From Stramonita haemastoma (taxonomy: Eukaryota > Mollusca > Gastropoda > Neogastropoda > Muricidae), in the NCBI GenBank assembly GCA_030674155.1, contig CM060320.1:25779775-25843774 (forward strand): a DNA stretch of 64,000 nt, written 5' to 3'. Of the stretch, positions 49,666-60,299 are shown piece by piece; the stretch's first letter is position 1, and every line of letters starts with the position of its first letter. Below the pieces are notes generated by a model, which saw only the letters and a list, made by a program, of their open reading frames with translations, searched no databases and was not told the DNA's origin. The position numbers and the translations under genes are program-made.

Positions 49666-50534
49666 TCTGGAAAACTTCCCATGACTTAGCAGAAGTAGCA
49701 TATTCAAACTATTCCGCATTATCTAACACCTCTGCCTTGGGAGACTTATCCTAAACTGAAAAAGGCATAAAAATAGTTCCCGAAATAGTAATAGTCTGCC
49801 TAGCCTCCACTTTAGCGGCAAATGTAGCAAAGAGTGCTGTTTGGAATGCTGAGTTATCATAGAGAATGTTTAGCTTTTTTAAACCATATTAAACTTTCTT
49901 CTTTATGACTGAAATAACTTTGTTCGCAAAGTCTTTAAAGCTCCATAAAAAAGCAACAAACAGCCGTGTGTCCCCATGTTTTAAATGAGAAGAAATATTG
50001 GCGGGTAAAGGGGGGGGGGGGAGAATATTGGTGTTCGTTTTGTTTTGCTTTGGTTTTGTTTTGTTGGTTTTGGTTTCGCTTTGTTTTGGTGATGTGTGGT
50101 GTGTGTGTGTGTGTGGTGTGGTGGTGTGTGTGTGTGTGTGTGTTGGTTGTGTTGTTGTGTTGTTTTTGTTGTTGGTGTGGCGTCGTAGCGTCGTTGTGTG
50201 GTTTGTGTGTGTGTTGGTTGTATTGTTTTGCTTTAATGATCTGTTACGAGAAAAGGTCTATTAGGCTTTAATGATGCCCAATGAACAATCTTTTAGGGTA
50301 CATTTCCGAAGTTGACAAAAGTAATGTCCAAAAGAACAATCATTCAGCACTCTCTGATATATCGTCACCGTCTTTCCTGTTCCAACTAGTGTCCAACGAA
50401 CAACCTTGAAGATTCCAGAGAAACGGCTTTACAGTTCACTTATGGTTTACAAAGTGACGCAGACTTTTCACTGATCGTCTTTCCTTTTTGATCTGTTGTT
50501 CCTTACTGGTGCATAATTTATGCAAGCAGGTTTT

Positions 50535-50670
50535 TTTTTTTCGTTCTTCGGTTAGAGCTCCCAGGTTCACCAATAGTGACATTTTTGCATGTGCGAAAGT
50601 ACCACCCCCCCCCCCCCCCCACACACACACACACACACACAATTTAGGTAGTTGACTTCGGGGAAGGTGC
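50535..50670 (+). repeat. Dispersed ~100-bp repeat, copy 3, split by C-run and (CA)n
   Basis: AGAGCTCCCAGGTTCACCAA, TTTTTGCATGTGCGAAAG and ACCACC are followed by C18 and (CA)n (50605-50640). The element then resumes at ATTTAGGTAGTTGACTTCGG. Confidence 0.7.
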
Positions 50671-50676
50671 GCAAAC

Positions 50677-50945
50677 ATCACACTTTTTTTTATATCGTCA
50701 TCCATTCCCACCGTTACGAAATAACCTATTCTTTCAAAAAGTGGAACGGGTCTTTAACGTGTGCGCAAAATGCTCTACGTGTGATCGCACAAGGGGCCTT
50801 CGTTTATAGTCCCATCCGAAGGACTTTGACATTCAGTTCGATTTTCTAGTCAAATTGGGAAGAAAGGGCAAGGCTGGGAATCCGACTCGGAACCTCATTG
50901 CTTACTTGTTAGGCAGGTGAACGTCATAATCGTTCAGCCACCTTC
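50677..50945 (-). mobile_element. SINE, near full length (CCTTCGGATGAGAC family)
   Basis: On the minus strand it starts GGTGGCTGAACGATTATGAC (box A-like). A box B-like GAGTCGGATTCCC follows, and the body includes CCTTCGGATGGGACTATAAA and the reverse of TTTAACGTGTGCGCAAAATG. The head differs from that of the 52.1-kb copy, suggesting subfamilies or head exchange. Confidence 0.75.
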
Positions 50946-50977
50946 CCTCTCTTGCACGCATTCAAATGTGTACATTG

Positions 50978-50978
<1 letters not shown>

Positions 50979-51069
<91 letters not shown>

Positions 51070-51226
51070 CCTAAACAAAAAAACCCAACCACCCACAAAC
51101 AAGATAGCCAAAAGACTCACCTTGATCATGGCTGCCATTGCTTCAGAGGCCTTGGTCTTGATCACTTTTTCTGTGATGGAGGCCTTGCGTACCCGGCCCT
51201 TGGGAACCTCCGCTGTTACATCAATA

Positions 51227-51307
<81 letters not shown>
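50979..51307. repeat. Paired (CA)n arrays flanking a 92-nt exon
   Basis: CA arrays at 50979-51065 and 51230-51307, each about 40 units, bracket the exon at 51121-51212. Confidence 0.95.
51121..51212 (-). CDS. Unidentified minus-strand gene, exon 3 of 4 visible (basic, phosphosite-like)
   Basis: The acceptor is gatgtaacag and the donor AAG|GTGAGT. It runs from phase 1 to phase 0. It reads EVPKGRVRKASITEKVIKTK then ASEAMAAMIK. RVRKAS is a basophilic-kinase-type (PKA/PKC-like) consensus. That is a pattern match, not proof. The 92-nt exon is bracketed on both sides by roughly 80-bp TG repeats in transcript sense. Confidence 0.78.
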
Positions 51308-51310
<3 letters not shown>

Positions 51311-51469
51311 ATGGAATTAATTTCTTTTGGGATCACGCCCACATAGAAAAATAAATCCTATTTCGTACCACAAAAGGAAGCACTGTAGATTTTACATCAC
51401 TGAATGTAAAAAAAAAGATATTAAACTAAAGAAAACAAAAGTACACAAAGGAAAAATTCGATAACGACA

Positions 51470-51690
51470 AAGCAAGACTGAAGGCAGAAGGAAAAGACGC
51501 AGACCATCAACATCCTACGTTGCCAACATCACTGAAATCAGTGGTCGGGGGTTAGGGGTCGGGGTAGGGAGCTACAAGAGATTATTGACCTCAGCAAAGA
51601 CAGAGAAAAATGGGAAACCCTGGTGCCATTATGTGGAGCTCCTCCCGTCGACAGCGACGATGGAGACAGGTGACAGGTAAGAGGCAGGTC
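51470..51690 (+). mobile_element. LINE reverse-transcriptase C-terminal fragment, related copy
   Basis: AGGCAGAAGGAAAAGACGCA and the following bases match 28960-29030. Downstream it reads LQEIIDLSKDREKWETLVP and CGAPPVDSDDGD before a stop, typical of LINE ORF2 ends. It is in an intron of the minus-strand gene, opposite to its transcription. Confidence 0.7.
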
Positions 51691-51921
51691 ATATCAAAAC
51701 ACAAAGAAAACAGAAAGAAAGAATTCTTTGTCGTTTTTCTTTTTTCTTTAGAGACCACACTGAAATGAACAGGGGGAAAAACACCCCTGAAGACATGTAT
51801 CTGGAAACTGAATTCGAGCTGCTGGAAGCTTACAAACTAAAACATGGTTATGGAAAGGGTGAGAGGAGGGCCATTAAACTAATACTATGGCACGTATCGG
51901 GCCACATAATAGCAATCTCAC

Positions 51922-51953
51922 TCACACACACGCACACATACACGCGCGCGCGC

Positions 51954-51984
<31 letters not shown>

Positions 51985-51998
51985 TGTGTGTGTGTGTG
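51922..51998. repeat. CA / CG / CGTG mosaic
   Basis: (CA)n, then (CG)7, then (TGCG)n, then (TG)n. The alternating purine-pyrimidine core is Z-DNA-prone. Confidence 0.9.
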
Positions 51999-52137
51999 TT
52001 CTAGCACTACACTCAAACAGACACTTTATCTTCCCATGAACAGTCGAAGAAAGCTACAGTCATTTTGAACCACCCCTTCTCACCCACCCACCCACCGACG
52101 CACATCACCCCAATTAGACACATAACACATCAGACTG

Positions 52138-52461
52138 TTGGGACGGGATAGCCTAATGGTCAGAACACTGCGCTCGCAATTTGACAACCTGAGTTCGATT
52201 CCTGGTCGAGGAGATTTCTCTCCTGGAGTTAACATCAGTGCTGACTCCACTCTCCCCAAAAGTCCTTCGGATGAGACTGCAAACCGAGGCCCCGTGTGCG
52301 AACGCACGCAGAACATCTTGCGCACACGTTAAATCCTCTTCCGCTTTTCGTAAGAGTAGGCCACTGCGTGCCGGTGAGAAGAGATGACAATATTTACACA
52401 ACTGCATACACACGGGGACTGAATGAAATAAAGCACATGAGTGCTTATTCTATTATCCTCG

Positions 52462-52470
<9 letters not shown>
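52138..52470 (+). mobile_element. SINE, near full length with tRNA head (CCTTCGGATGAGAC family)
   Basis: GGATAGCCTAATGGTCAGAA (box A) and GAGTTCGATTCCTGG (box B) are followed by CCTTCGGATGAGACTGCAAA, GAACGCACGCAGAACATCTT and the end CTATTATCCTCGATATAATA, running into an (AAT)n tract. Confidence 0.8.
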
Positions 52471-52527
<57 letters not shown>

Positions 52528-52541
52528 TGATGATGATGATG

Positions 52542-52591
<50 letters not shown>
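52464..52591. repeat. (AAT)n array between two retroelement tails
   Basis: AAT units with a central ATG block. Its two halves are presumably the tails of the SINE (plus) and LINE (minus). Confidence 0.95.
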
Positions 52592-52593
<2 letters not shown>

Positions 52594-52745
52594 ATGGAAC
52601 TTATATAGCGCTATATCTTGTAAAAACAAATCAAAGCGCTTGCATTCGACCTATACATCACACAAGCAATTAATAACAATCTATGGTCCTCGCAAATTCG
52701 AACACACTCACACATGCAAGCGCACACACACGCACACGCCCGCGC

Positions 52746-52799
<54 letters not shown>

Positions 52800-52900
52800 C
52801 AAAGGCTATACACTTTGGCAGGTAGATGTCAAAGGCGGGGCAGACAAGAGATGGAAACAGAAGGAGAAAATCTTAGGTTTGAAATAAGTGTGTCTTGAGG
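52591..52900 (-). mobile_element. LINE 3' end, second copy
   Basis: The reverse complement carries the same terminal block as 16560-16850 (ACACTTATTTCAAACCTAAG, TCCACCTGCCAAAGTG, GCGCTTTGATTTG, TTCCATGTATT). Its (ATT)n tail meets the tail of the SINE at 52.14 kb. Confidence 0.8.
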
Positions 52901-53084
52901 TTATATAAAAGAATACAATTTAAAAGATAATAATAATATATGAATAGACTGTCCCAACCCTTCTTTCTGCCTGTACCCAAACGTACAGCAGCACTAAAAA
53001 TACTGTAAAAAGACTTAGCATCTGACAACTCCCTCACATTCTCATCCCATTCCTGATCTGCAACATTTCAAAAAAGACTGCCTG

Positions 53085-53165
53085 AAGCGGGAATGCAGTT
53101 ACCATAATGGTAGGTAAAAGCAGTCTTCATCGCAAAATCTCACCAGCTCAGAGCTCTAGCCCAGG
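53085..53165 (-). repeat. Dispersed ~100-bp repeat, copy 4
   Basis: The reverse strand reads TAGAGCTCTGAGCTGGTGAG, ATTTTGCGATGAAGACTGC and TTTTACCTACCATTATGG. Confidence 0.6.
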
Positions 53166-53821
53166 AAGAAAAAAAGGACATAACTATACAGACTTAAGTC
53201 CTGTTCCTTTCAAACATGTGCTAGGTGAATAGACATTACAAGAATTACTGTTTAAACGTGTAAGTTCCTGTTTAGGACGATTTGCTTTTTAATTGTTCAG
53301 AATGGAAATAAAAGTCCTTGTATCCAGCTCCCTTTACTTGATAGATAATCGTTTCAATCTACAGTTTGTTTCATTGCTAGCGCTTGTTTTCTCTGACTTT
53401 TTATACATATGAAAAGCCATGCTCTATGTCAGTTGAAATGCACCCGAACTACACTGAATAGTATTGTGTTTTAGTGCATTGCACTGTATTGTATAGTTGT
53501 TATATCCGTATTTCCTTTGTGCCTTTTTCTGATTTTCCCACAAAAGATGGTAAGGTAAAAACCCTTCTAGCTAAACAAAAGGCTAAGTTATATTTACAAT
53601 GTTAAGTGCTCCCTCTAGACACCTTTTCCTGTCATTAACCATGAGTGTGGGTGCATTTCAAACGAAAGATGTGTGAACAGTCAAGCTCCTCTTCTCTTGA
53701 GGAAGTCTGCCATGTGTTTTTCACCAGTTTTTCTCAAAACAATTATCATATGTACTAATTGAATAGGCATCTTAAGCAATAGTAACGTTAAGTCCCCATA
53801 TTTTTCATCTTTGTTTTTCGT

Positions 53822-53935
53822 TCCTAAGCTAGAGCTTTGAAGCTCCCAATCGTGAGATTTTTGCGTATGCGACCGTTTTTACCCACCATCAATGTCGCCG
53901 AATTCCGATTTCGGTGATATATAAATCTTTCACCG
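53822..53935 (+). repeat. Dispersed ~100-bp repeat, copy 5
   Basis: GAAGCTCCCAATCGTGAGAT, TTTTGCGTATGCGACCG, TTTTTACCCACCATCAATGT and CGAATTCCGATTTCGG give the best-preserved 3' end. Confidence 0.65.
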
Positions 53936-53995
53936 TAATGTATACCATATACATGGGAGGCCCCAGCAAGTCCCTATACATCTTTTTCAGTCAAC

Positions 53996-54220
53996 TCTAA
54001 GCTGGACCAAGTGGATAGGTGACCATTTACGCGGCTTGGCTTCAGTACAGTCCCCCCAGTTCTCCCAGCTGTGAATGGGTACCTGCCCCCTTTAGGTTCA
54101 GGGAAGGTAAAGTAGCAAGGGAGAGGAGATGGGCACCGCCCTCAATATGGTGCCCCCCTGGAGAAGCCGAGGTCTCTGACATCTCGCTCCCCGACGACCG
54201 CTTAGGTTATGGGAACTGCC
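53996..54220 (+). mobile_element. tRNA/5S-type SINE copy D (5'-truncated)
   Basis: It shares AAGTGGATAGGTGACC, AGCTGTGAATGGGTACCTGC and GAGAAGCCGAGGTCTCTGAC with the other copies. It starts within the 5S-like core. Confidence 0.7.
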
Positions 54221-54346
54221 TTTTCCCTTACGCTAGGCTACCACGGCGGTCAAAGCACAGATAATTTGGATTGTCTATGGTGTGTAAAGGGCAAACTTAT
54301 CGCCAGCTATCGTTCACTGTTCTGGCCTCAGAACAAACTAGGCTAA

Positions 54347-54500
54347 TGAGCAGACAGACAAACAGACAGACCGACAGACAGACAGACCTACCGACAGACA
54401 GACCGACCGACAGACCGACCGACCGACAGACTGACGGACAGACAGATAGACAGACACACCGACAGCCAGCCAGCCAGACAGACAGACACACACACACACA
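54347..54500. repeat. (GACA)/(GACC) array and short (CA)n
   Basis: GACA and GACC tetranucleotides, then (CA)8. It begins about 10 nt beyond the donor of minus-strand exon 2. Confidence 0.9.
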
Positions 54501-54511
54501 GATATACGGAC

Positions 54512-54689
54512 CTTCCGGCATGAGCTCCTCCTGGTCTGCTGTGTCGATCTCCACCTCAGCGCTCTGGCCCTCGTCAGTCTCCAGCCCCAGCATGATGTCG
54601 GCTCCGCTGTTGGAGGCCGTCAGCTTGGGTCTGGGCCTCTCGTCCTCTGTCGTGCTGGGGCTCTCCCCGCCTGCCTCCTCCTCGTACAC
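54512..54689 (-). CDS. Unidentified minus-strand gene, exon 2 of 4 visible (acidic)
   Basis: The acceptor is gccacgcag and the donor GAAG|GTCCGT. It runs from phase 0 to phase 1. It reads VYEEEAGGESPSTTEDERPR and onward with LTASNSGADIMLGLETDEG to DQEELMPE. It is strongly acidic, with no globular motif seen. Low-complexity content is modest, and G/C at third codon positions supports real coding. Confidence 0.75.
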
Positions 54690-54732
54690 CTGCGTGGCCC
54701 AAGGGTGTGGACAGTGATGTCAGTTTTATTAC

Positions 54733-55043
54733 CGCTACCACCACCACTACCATCATCATCATCATCATCATCGGTCGTCGTCGTCGTCGTCGTCGTCGTA
54801 ACCTTCACTATCACCATCATCTTTGACTTTGTCATCCTTGACGTTGTCACCACCATCACTATCACCGTCATCATCATCATCATCATCTTCATCAACACCT
54901 TCACTATCACCATCACCATCATCCTTGACGTTGTCATCACCATCACTATCACCGTCATCATCATCGTTGTTGTCATCATCATCATCACCATCTTCATCAT
55001 CGTTAATCAACACATCCTCATCCAGCACACACAGAGACATAGA

Positions 55044-55137
<94 letters not shown>

Positions 55138-55156
55138 CACACACACACACACACAC
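54733..55156. repeat. Intron made of ATC/GTC triplets, (CT)n and (CA)n
   Basis: CAC/ATC and CGT triplets at 54733-55018, CT at 55046-55135 and CA at 55136-55156. It fills almost the whole intron between minus-strand exons 1 and 2. Confidence 0.9.
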
Positions 55157-55211
55157 CCCCCACCACCCATCAGCTCCCCACCCCCACACCCCTATGTACA
55201 CCCGAACCCAC

Positions 55212-55602
55212 CTTCACCTCCGCAACCCCGGCATCCCCGCTGCCCTCACTGTCCATGGCGCTGCTCCCCTCTCCTTCCTTCCTCCTCGCTCCACCACTAC
55301 CACCACTACCACCCCTGCCGCTGGGTGGTCTCGGGGTGGAGTCGTAAGTGGTGTCCGCAGGGGGTCTGGGGGTGACAGAGTCGTCCCAGGTGGTGTTGGA
55401 GTCAGTGGTGAGGTCCAGAGGTCGCGCGCTGGGCACTACAGCCACGTGCAGGTCCGCCCTCGTCAGGCCCCTGTCCTCCTCCTCTTCCTCGCTCCCCGCG
55501 CCGCTCCTCGCTACTGCTGCTGCTGTTGCTGTGGCTGTGGCTGTGGTCCTCCTCCTTTACCTGCTGCCGCTGCTGCCCCGAGCTCTGACTGGGCGGGATC
55601 TG
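55212..55602 (-). CDS. Unidentified minus-strand gene, exon 1 of 4 visible (acidic/Ser/Gly-rich)
   Basis: The acceptor is gtgtgcag (minus strand) and the donor AAG|GTGGGT. It begins QIPPSQSSGQQRQQ, then HSHSHSNSSSSSEERRG. After a frame change it reads SEEEEDRGLTRADLHVAVVP and onward through Pro/Thr- and Gly/Ser-rich sequence to GVAEVK. The exon is 391 nt with phase 0 at both ends, so one base too many is present (about 55450-55560). This is opposite in sign to the TRIP11 lesions. The protein segment is probably disordered. I do not recognise the family. Confidence 0.6.
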
Positions 55603-55933
55603 CTGCACACAGGGGTCAGGAGGCGTCTTGTTTTATTTTTGAGGTGTTTAAGTGAGTGAGAGTGTGTGTGTTGTTGTTGCTTCGATTTTACGTCTGTTCA
55701 CAAGTGATATCAGACGATGGGAAGGGGAGGGAAGGGGGCAATTGTGTTGATGGATGTGTGCAGTAAAATGGGCGTTTGTTTCTTAATAATGTATACAGAA
55801 ACATAGAATAGGGCTAAACAATGATAACAACAACTAAATCATAACAATTGCTAGTATGACCTATTACTATAACAAATGTCCTAACGGACTATTCATTACA
55901 GATTTTGTTATACAAAATGCCAAATCCAGATTT

Positions 55934-55936
<3 letters not shown>

Positions 55937-56017
<81 letters not shown>

Positions 56018-56024
56018 GAGAGTT

Positions 56025-56074
<50 letters not shown>

Positions 56075-56133
56075 CTTCAGTTTAATGTCTTTTCACTTTA
56101 AGTGATACCAGACGATCAAAAGGAAAAATTGGA

Positions 56134-56213
<80 letters not shown>

Positions 56214-56265
56214 TGTTTTTGTGTTTTGTTTTTCTTCTTCTTCTTCTTCTTCTTCTTCTTCTTCT
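55937..56265. repeat. (GA)n, (GTA)n, (GT)n, (CTT)n arrays
   Basis: Four different arrays within 330 bp, at 55937-56020, 56024-56073, 56136-56212 and 56229-56265. A G-run follows at 56538-56561. Confidence 0.9.
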
Positions 56266-57145
56266 CTCTTCTTCTTCTTGTCTTGTTGAACACCAAGACA
56301 GCAACTATTGTTGTTTGTCATAATCATCATGAGCGAAAGAGCGTTCTGCTGCCACTTACCGCATGACAAGTCAGGCCCAACGCATCCGACTACGGCGTGT
56401 GCGTTGTGTGGTGGTGGGGGGGAGGGGGAGAGAGAGAGAAGGTAGATGAATTGTGTGTTGGTGTGTGTAACTTGTGTGTGTGTGTGTATGTGTGTTCCTA
56501 TGGAAATATTCTGGAAAGAGGGAAACGTAGTGATTCCGGGGGGGGGGGGGGGGGGGGGGGGAATTGTTTTGTTTTTGTTGTTATACATCAAAGGAGAATT
56601 GTATTCATATAAATAAAATCATCTGTACCCTAATGAGCCCGTGTCTTTTTGGTTTTTCAGCGTTTGCAGATGTGATTAAAATGTACGCGAGTACGCACAC
56701 AGAGACACAGACACACACACACCGACCAGAGGCCGAAAATCATCAAGGCTTTCACCTCATAAAAAATAGAATTTCAGGTTAAATACTGTGCCATTACAAA
56801 CAGATTAAAGCAAGATTCAAAACCAATTATACTGCCGTTTATCATGTCAACACCATGGATGACAAGACACATGGAAAAAAAAAAAAGATGACGATGAAGA
56901 AGTGAACACAAAAATAAGTTTTGAGACTTTCTGAAGGAAAGACAGGAGTTAAGACCAAGAATGCAGAAAATAGACAGGAAAGAGATGACAGGAAGAGAAG
57001 TAATAATACAGAAACAAAGAGAGGGATGGAAAAGAGGAAATATCCAGCACAGAATTTCCTGAAAGTAGGGATGCTATTTATACTAAAAGGTCCCTGATAT
57101 CCCCACGGAGATAAGCCGATGGAAGGATACAGGGGGAAGGGAAGT

Positions 57146-57148
<3 letters not shown>

Positions 57149-57238
<90 letters not shown>

Positions 57239-57298
57239 ACAGACAGAGAAGAAGACAGACAGACAGACAGACAGAAGACAGAGAAGACAGAGAGAGAC

Positions 57299-57331
<33 letters not shown>

Positions 57332-57950
57332 GAGAGAGAGAGAGACAGAGAGACAGACACAGAGAGACACAGAGAGACAGATAGATAGACTCCCTATCCC
57401 CTTGCCTGCAGTGATGCTATACAACAGGACCACCAAAGATAAGGGCAGTACTGAGTGACTACAGGGAACAGACCAGCGAAAGGACATCAGTGACTCGGCC
57501 AGACCTCTGGAGCTTATACGGTACTGGTCATGAATGCAATCAATCGACAGACCGTTCTAAAGCCAAGCTCACACTCAACAGGTCGACGGTTCGTTCCCAG
57601 TCAGCCTGCACTAGAAATTATACTTATGTGTCGTTTATTTTCACTGGACAACATGAAACTGAATTATACAAGTCTAAAAGACGAAAAAAAAATTGATAGA
57701 GAGAAATGTGATACTGAATTGATTTAAGACAGAAATAAGCATTAAAGTGGTCATAATTTATGTGCGAGTGACTTGTCAAGTGATAGTATTAATTCAAATA
57801 GTTCATTCACATTTTTGGCTGTTTCAGCCTACTAATGAAACAGGATCTCTCTTCTCTCTCTCTTTTCTCTCTCTTCTCTCTCTCTCCTCTCTCTCTCTTC
57901 TCTCTCTCTCTCTCCCTACTCCTCCACATCTCAAATCGGCACAAGCAACG

Positions 57951-58020
<70 letters not shown>

Positions 58021-58082
58021 GACAGACAGGACAGACAGACAGACAGACAGACAGAGACAGACACAGACAGACAGACAGACGA
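57149..58082. repeat. GA, GACA and CT arrays
   Basis: GA at 57149-57237 with GACA/GAGA to 57390, CT at 57846-57915, and GA then GACA at 57954-58082. Between them is sequence with a weak tRNA-B-box-like GGTTCGTTCCC near 57590. Confidence 0.85.
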
Positions 58083-59261
58083 GTAGAGATACAGACAAAA
58101 TTAAATGACAAGGGAACGAACAAACAAAAAACAACCAACCAACCAACCCCAGCATAATCAAAATGCCACCCTGCTGCTAACGAGGTAGCAGAATCTCTCG
58201 TTTGGCATTGTTCCTTTTCGTCTGTTTAGTCTCCCTCTTCCTGTCCTTGTTTTCTACCATCGCGTGGAGCATCAACATTTTCCCCTCTCCCTTGGATAAG
58301 GACCAGCGGTCTTCATCCCGTCCTCTGCTTCCCAAGCATATTATACACATTCACCGCTCCCACCCTCACTTGGCGTTCGAACATTTTCTTAGAGCTATTA
58401 CCATTTTAGTGCACTGTCGATGTCCTCTACAACATGTCTTTTCAAATATCGAGATAAGTTTAACCAGTCCAAATAAAATTTACGAGAACGGCATGGATGT
58501 AAAAAGATGCACAGTTGTACTTATTCATTATCCTCGAGATAGAAAAATTTTGATAATAAGATACATTTGATTACATTTTCGCTTCTTAAAATAGTTGTTT
58601 TAAAATAGCTGAACTCAACACAAAACTAACTCTCTCAACTTCATTTGTGTAATTTCAGATATATCTGCAGAAAAAACCCGTCTTGCCAGACCCGTATTTC
58701 TATTTCATATGTCTGTATGACAAAACCTTGCCTAAGACATTGCTGAAGTTTGGGTATCGATTAGATGTGTCAGGGAAAAAAATTAATACAGAAAACTTTG
58801 TTTTGAGATACCAGAACACTGTTACAAATGTATCTACTTGGTGCAAACACTACACTAAAATGAAATCCTGTTTCATGCAAATGTCGTTTTTAGATGACTT
58901 GTGACATTGCCCTAAGCTTAACTCCCCCTGCTGTTTCTAGATGCTAATGTGAGTCACCCCTTAGCTGGCCAGCAGACGGCCCGAAAACGGTTACAGTTAC
59001 GAGCTTCCATCACAGAAACATCGACCAGCCGTGGCTGCAGCTAGCGGGTTACAAAGATGTCCGTTGCCAGACTACATCAATCTGTCTCCAATGTCCCGAC
59101 CAAAAGACTACAGACCCCAGCCGGCCAGACGGAAGCTATCTCTCCATCGCCCTGACGTAGCGCTTATGTCAGCTGCAGTCTGCAAGGAAAGAGTGTACGG
59201 CAGGAGATAAAGAGAACGTCTTTCATTTATCTGGTTTTAATGGGGAACCCTCTGCACACCA

Positions 59262-59262
<1 letters not shown>

Positions 59263-59328
<66 letters not shown>

Positions 59329-59452
59329 GTGTGTGTGTGTGTGTGTGTGGTGTGTTTGTGTGTGTTTTGTGCTTGTGTGTGGGTGTGTGTGTTGGTGTTG
59401 TGTGTGTGTGTGTGTTGTGTGTGTGTGTGTGTGTTGTGTGTGTGTGTGTGTG
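59263..59452. repeat. (TG)n array
   Basis: Long imperfect TG just upstream of the inverted-repeat element. Confidence 0.95.
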
Positions 59453-59530
59453 CTGTCGGCGTGGATCGTTAGGAGCGTCTTCTCTGAAGTCTCTGGTATA
59501 GGGTAAACTTGTATGCTAGATTGCACTTTA

Positions 59531-60299
59531 CTCATGTTAAGTTATAATCATAATCATACTTGATAGTGAAAGTAGCAGGAAAGTGTTTCTCTATTCAGAG
59601 CAAATTACGCTTCCTTACATTAAAAACAAACAAACCGAGTGATCTAAATAAAACGGTTATGTGGAATAACATCATGGAAAATAGCTGTTCAAGAGGAAAA
59701 GAAACACTTGGTGGGGTGTCAATGTAAAGGGGTTCCAGTTCCTTTGGTATTATCTTCATTTTTGTCTTTGGAATTTGCTGCTACTTTCTGAAGTGGTCAA
59801 AGTTCTCGCTCTCCCCAAGCTAAGGTTAAACGTATCGTTAAGAGTGGTTGCTTTACGAATGGTTGACCGCTCGCGCGCCTTGGCTACTGTACAGTTCCCC
59901 CAGTTCACCCAGCTGTAAATGGGTACCTGCCCTATTTTTGGTCAGGGCAGGTAAACAAAAGCAGCGAAGGAGAGGAGATGGGCGCAACCCTCAATATGCT
60001 GGCCCCAAGAGAAGCTGGTCTCCGACACCCTGCACCTGAACGACTGCATTGGTTACGGAAATACCGTTAGCTACTTTCTGGTTTTTGGTATTACCATTAA
60101 AAGAGAGAAGGAAAGAATGGCATACAGCCAGAAGGAACAATTAACGAAAAGAAAGAACAAAAATAAACAAATTAAAGATGAACATTTCTATAATTATAGT
60201 CAACAAAACAAATGAAAAGCTCTCTGTAAATCTGAATAGAGAAACACTTTCCTGCTACTTTCAATATCAAGTATGATTATGAATATAACTCAACATGAG
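59531..60299. mobile_element. 769-bp inverted-repeat (foldback/MITE-like) element
   Basis: The arms 59531-59599 and 60231-60299 are reverse complements at 66 of 69 positions. The outer ends are TA|CTCATGTT and AACATGAG|TA, so a TA duplication is possible. The 631-bp spacer holds SINE copy E. No ORF of note is present. Confidence 0.8.
59792..60065 (+). mobile_element. tRNA/5S-type SINE copy E, inside an inverted-repeat element
   Basis: It has TCTCCCCAAGCTAAGGTTAA, then a diverged 5S-like core, AGCTGTAAATGGGTACCTGC and GGTTACGGAAATACCG. It lies entirely within the spacer of the 69-bp inverted repeat. Confidence 0.72.

Noticed and set aside
57540..57610. tRNA-derived SINE head
   Set aside because: A B-box-like GGTTCGTTCCC is present, but box A spacing and a shared body are not convincing.
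58202..58904. Two open readings of 122 and 73 codons
   Set aside because: No recognisable domain, weak codon bias and no splice context; likely chance in AT-rich DNA.
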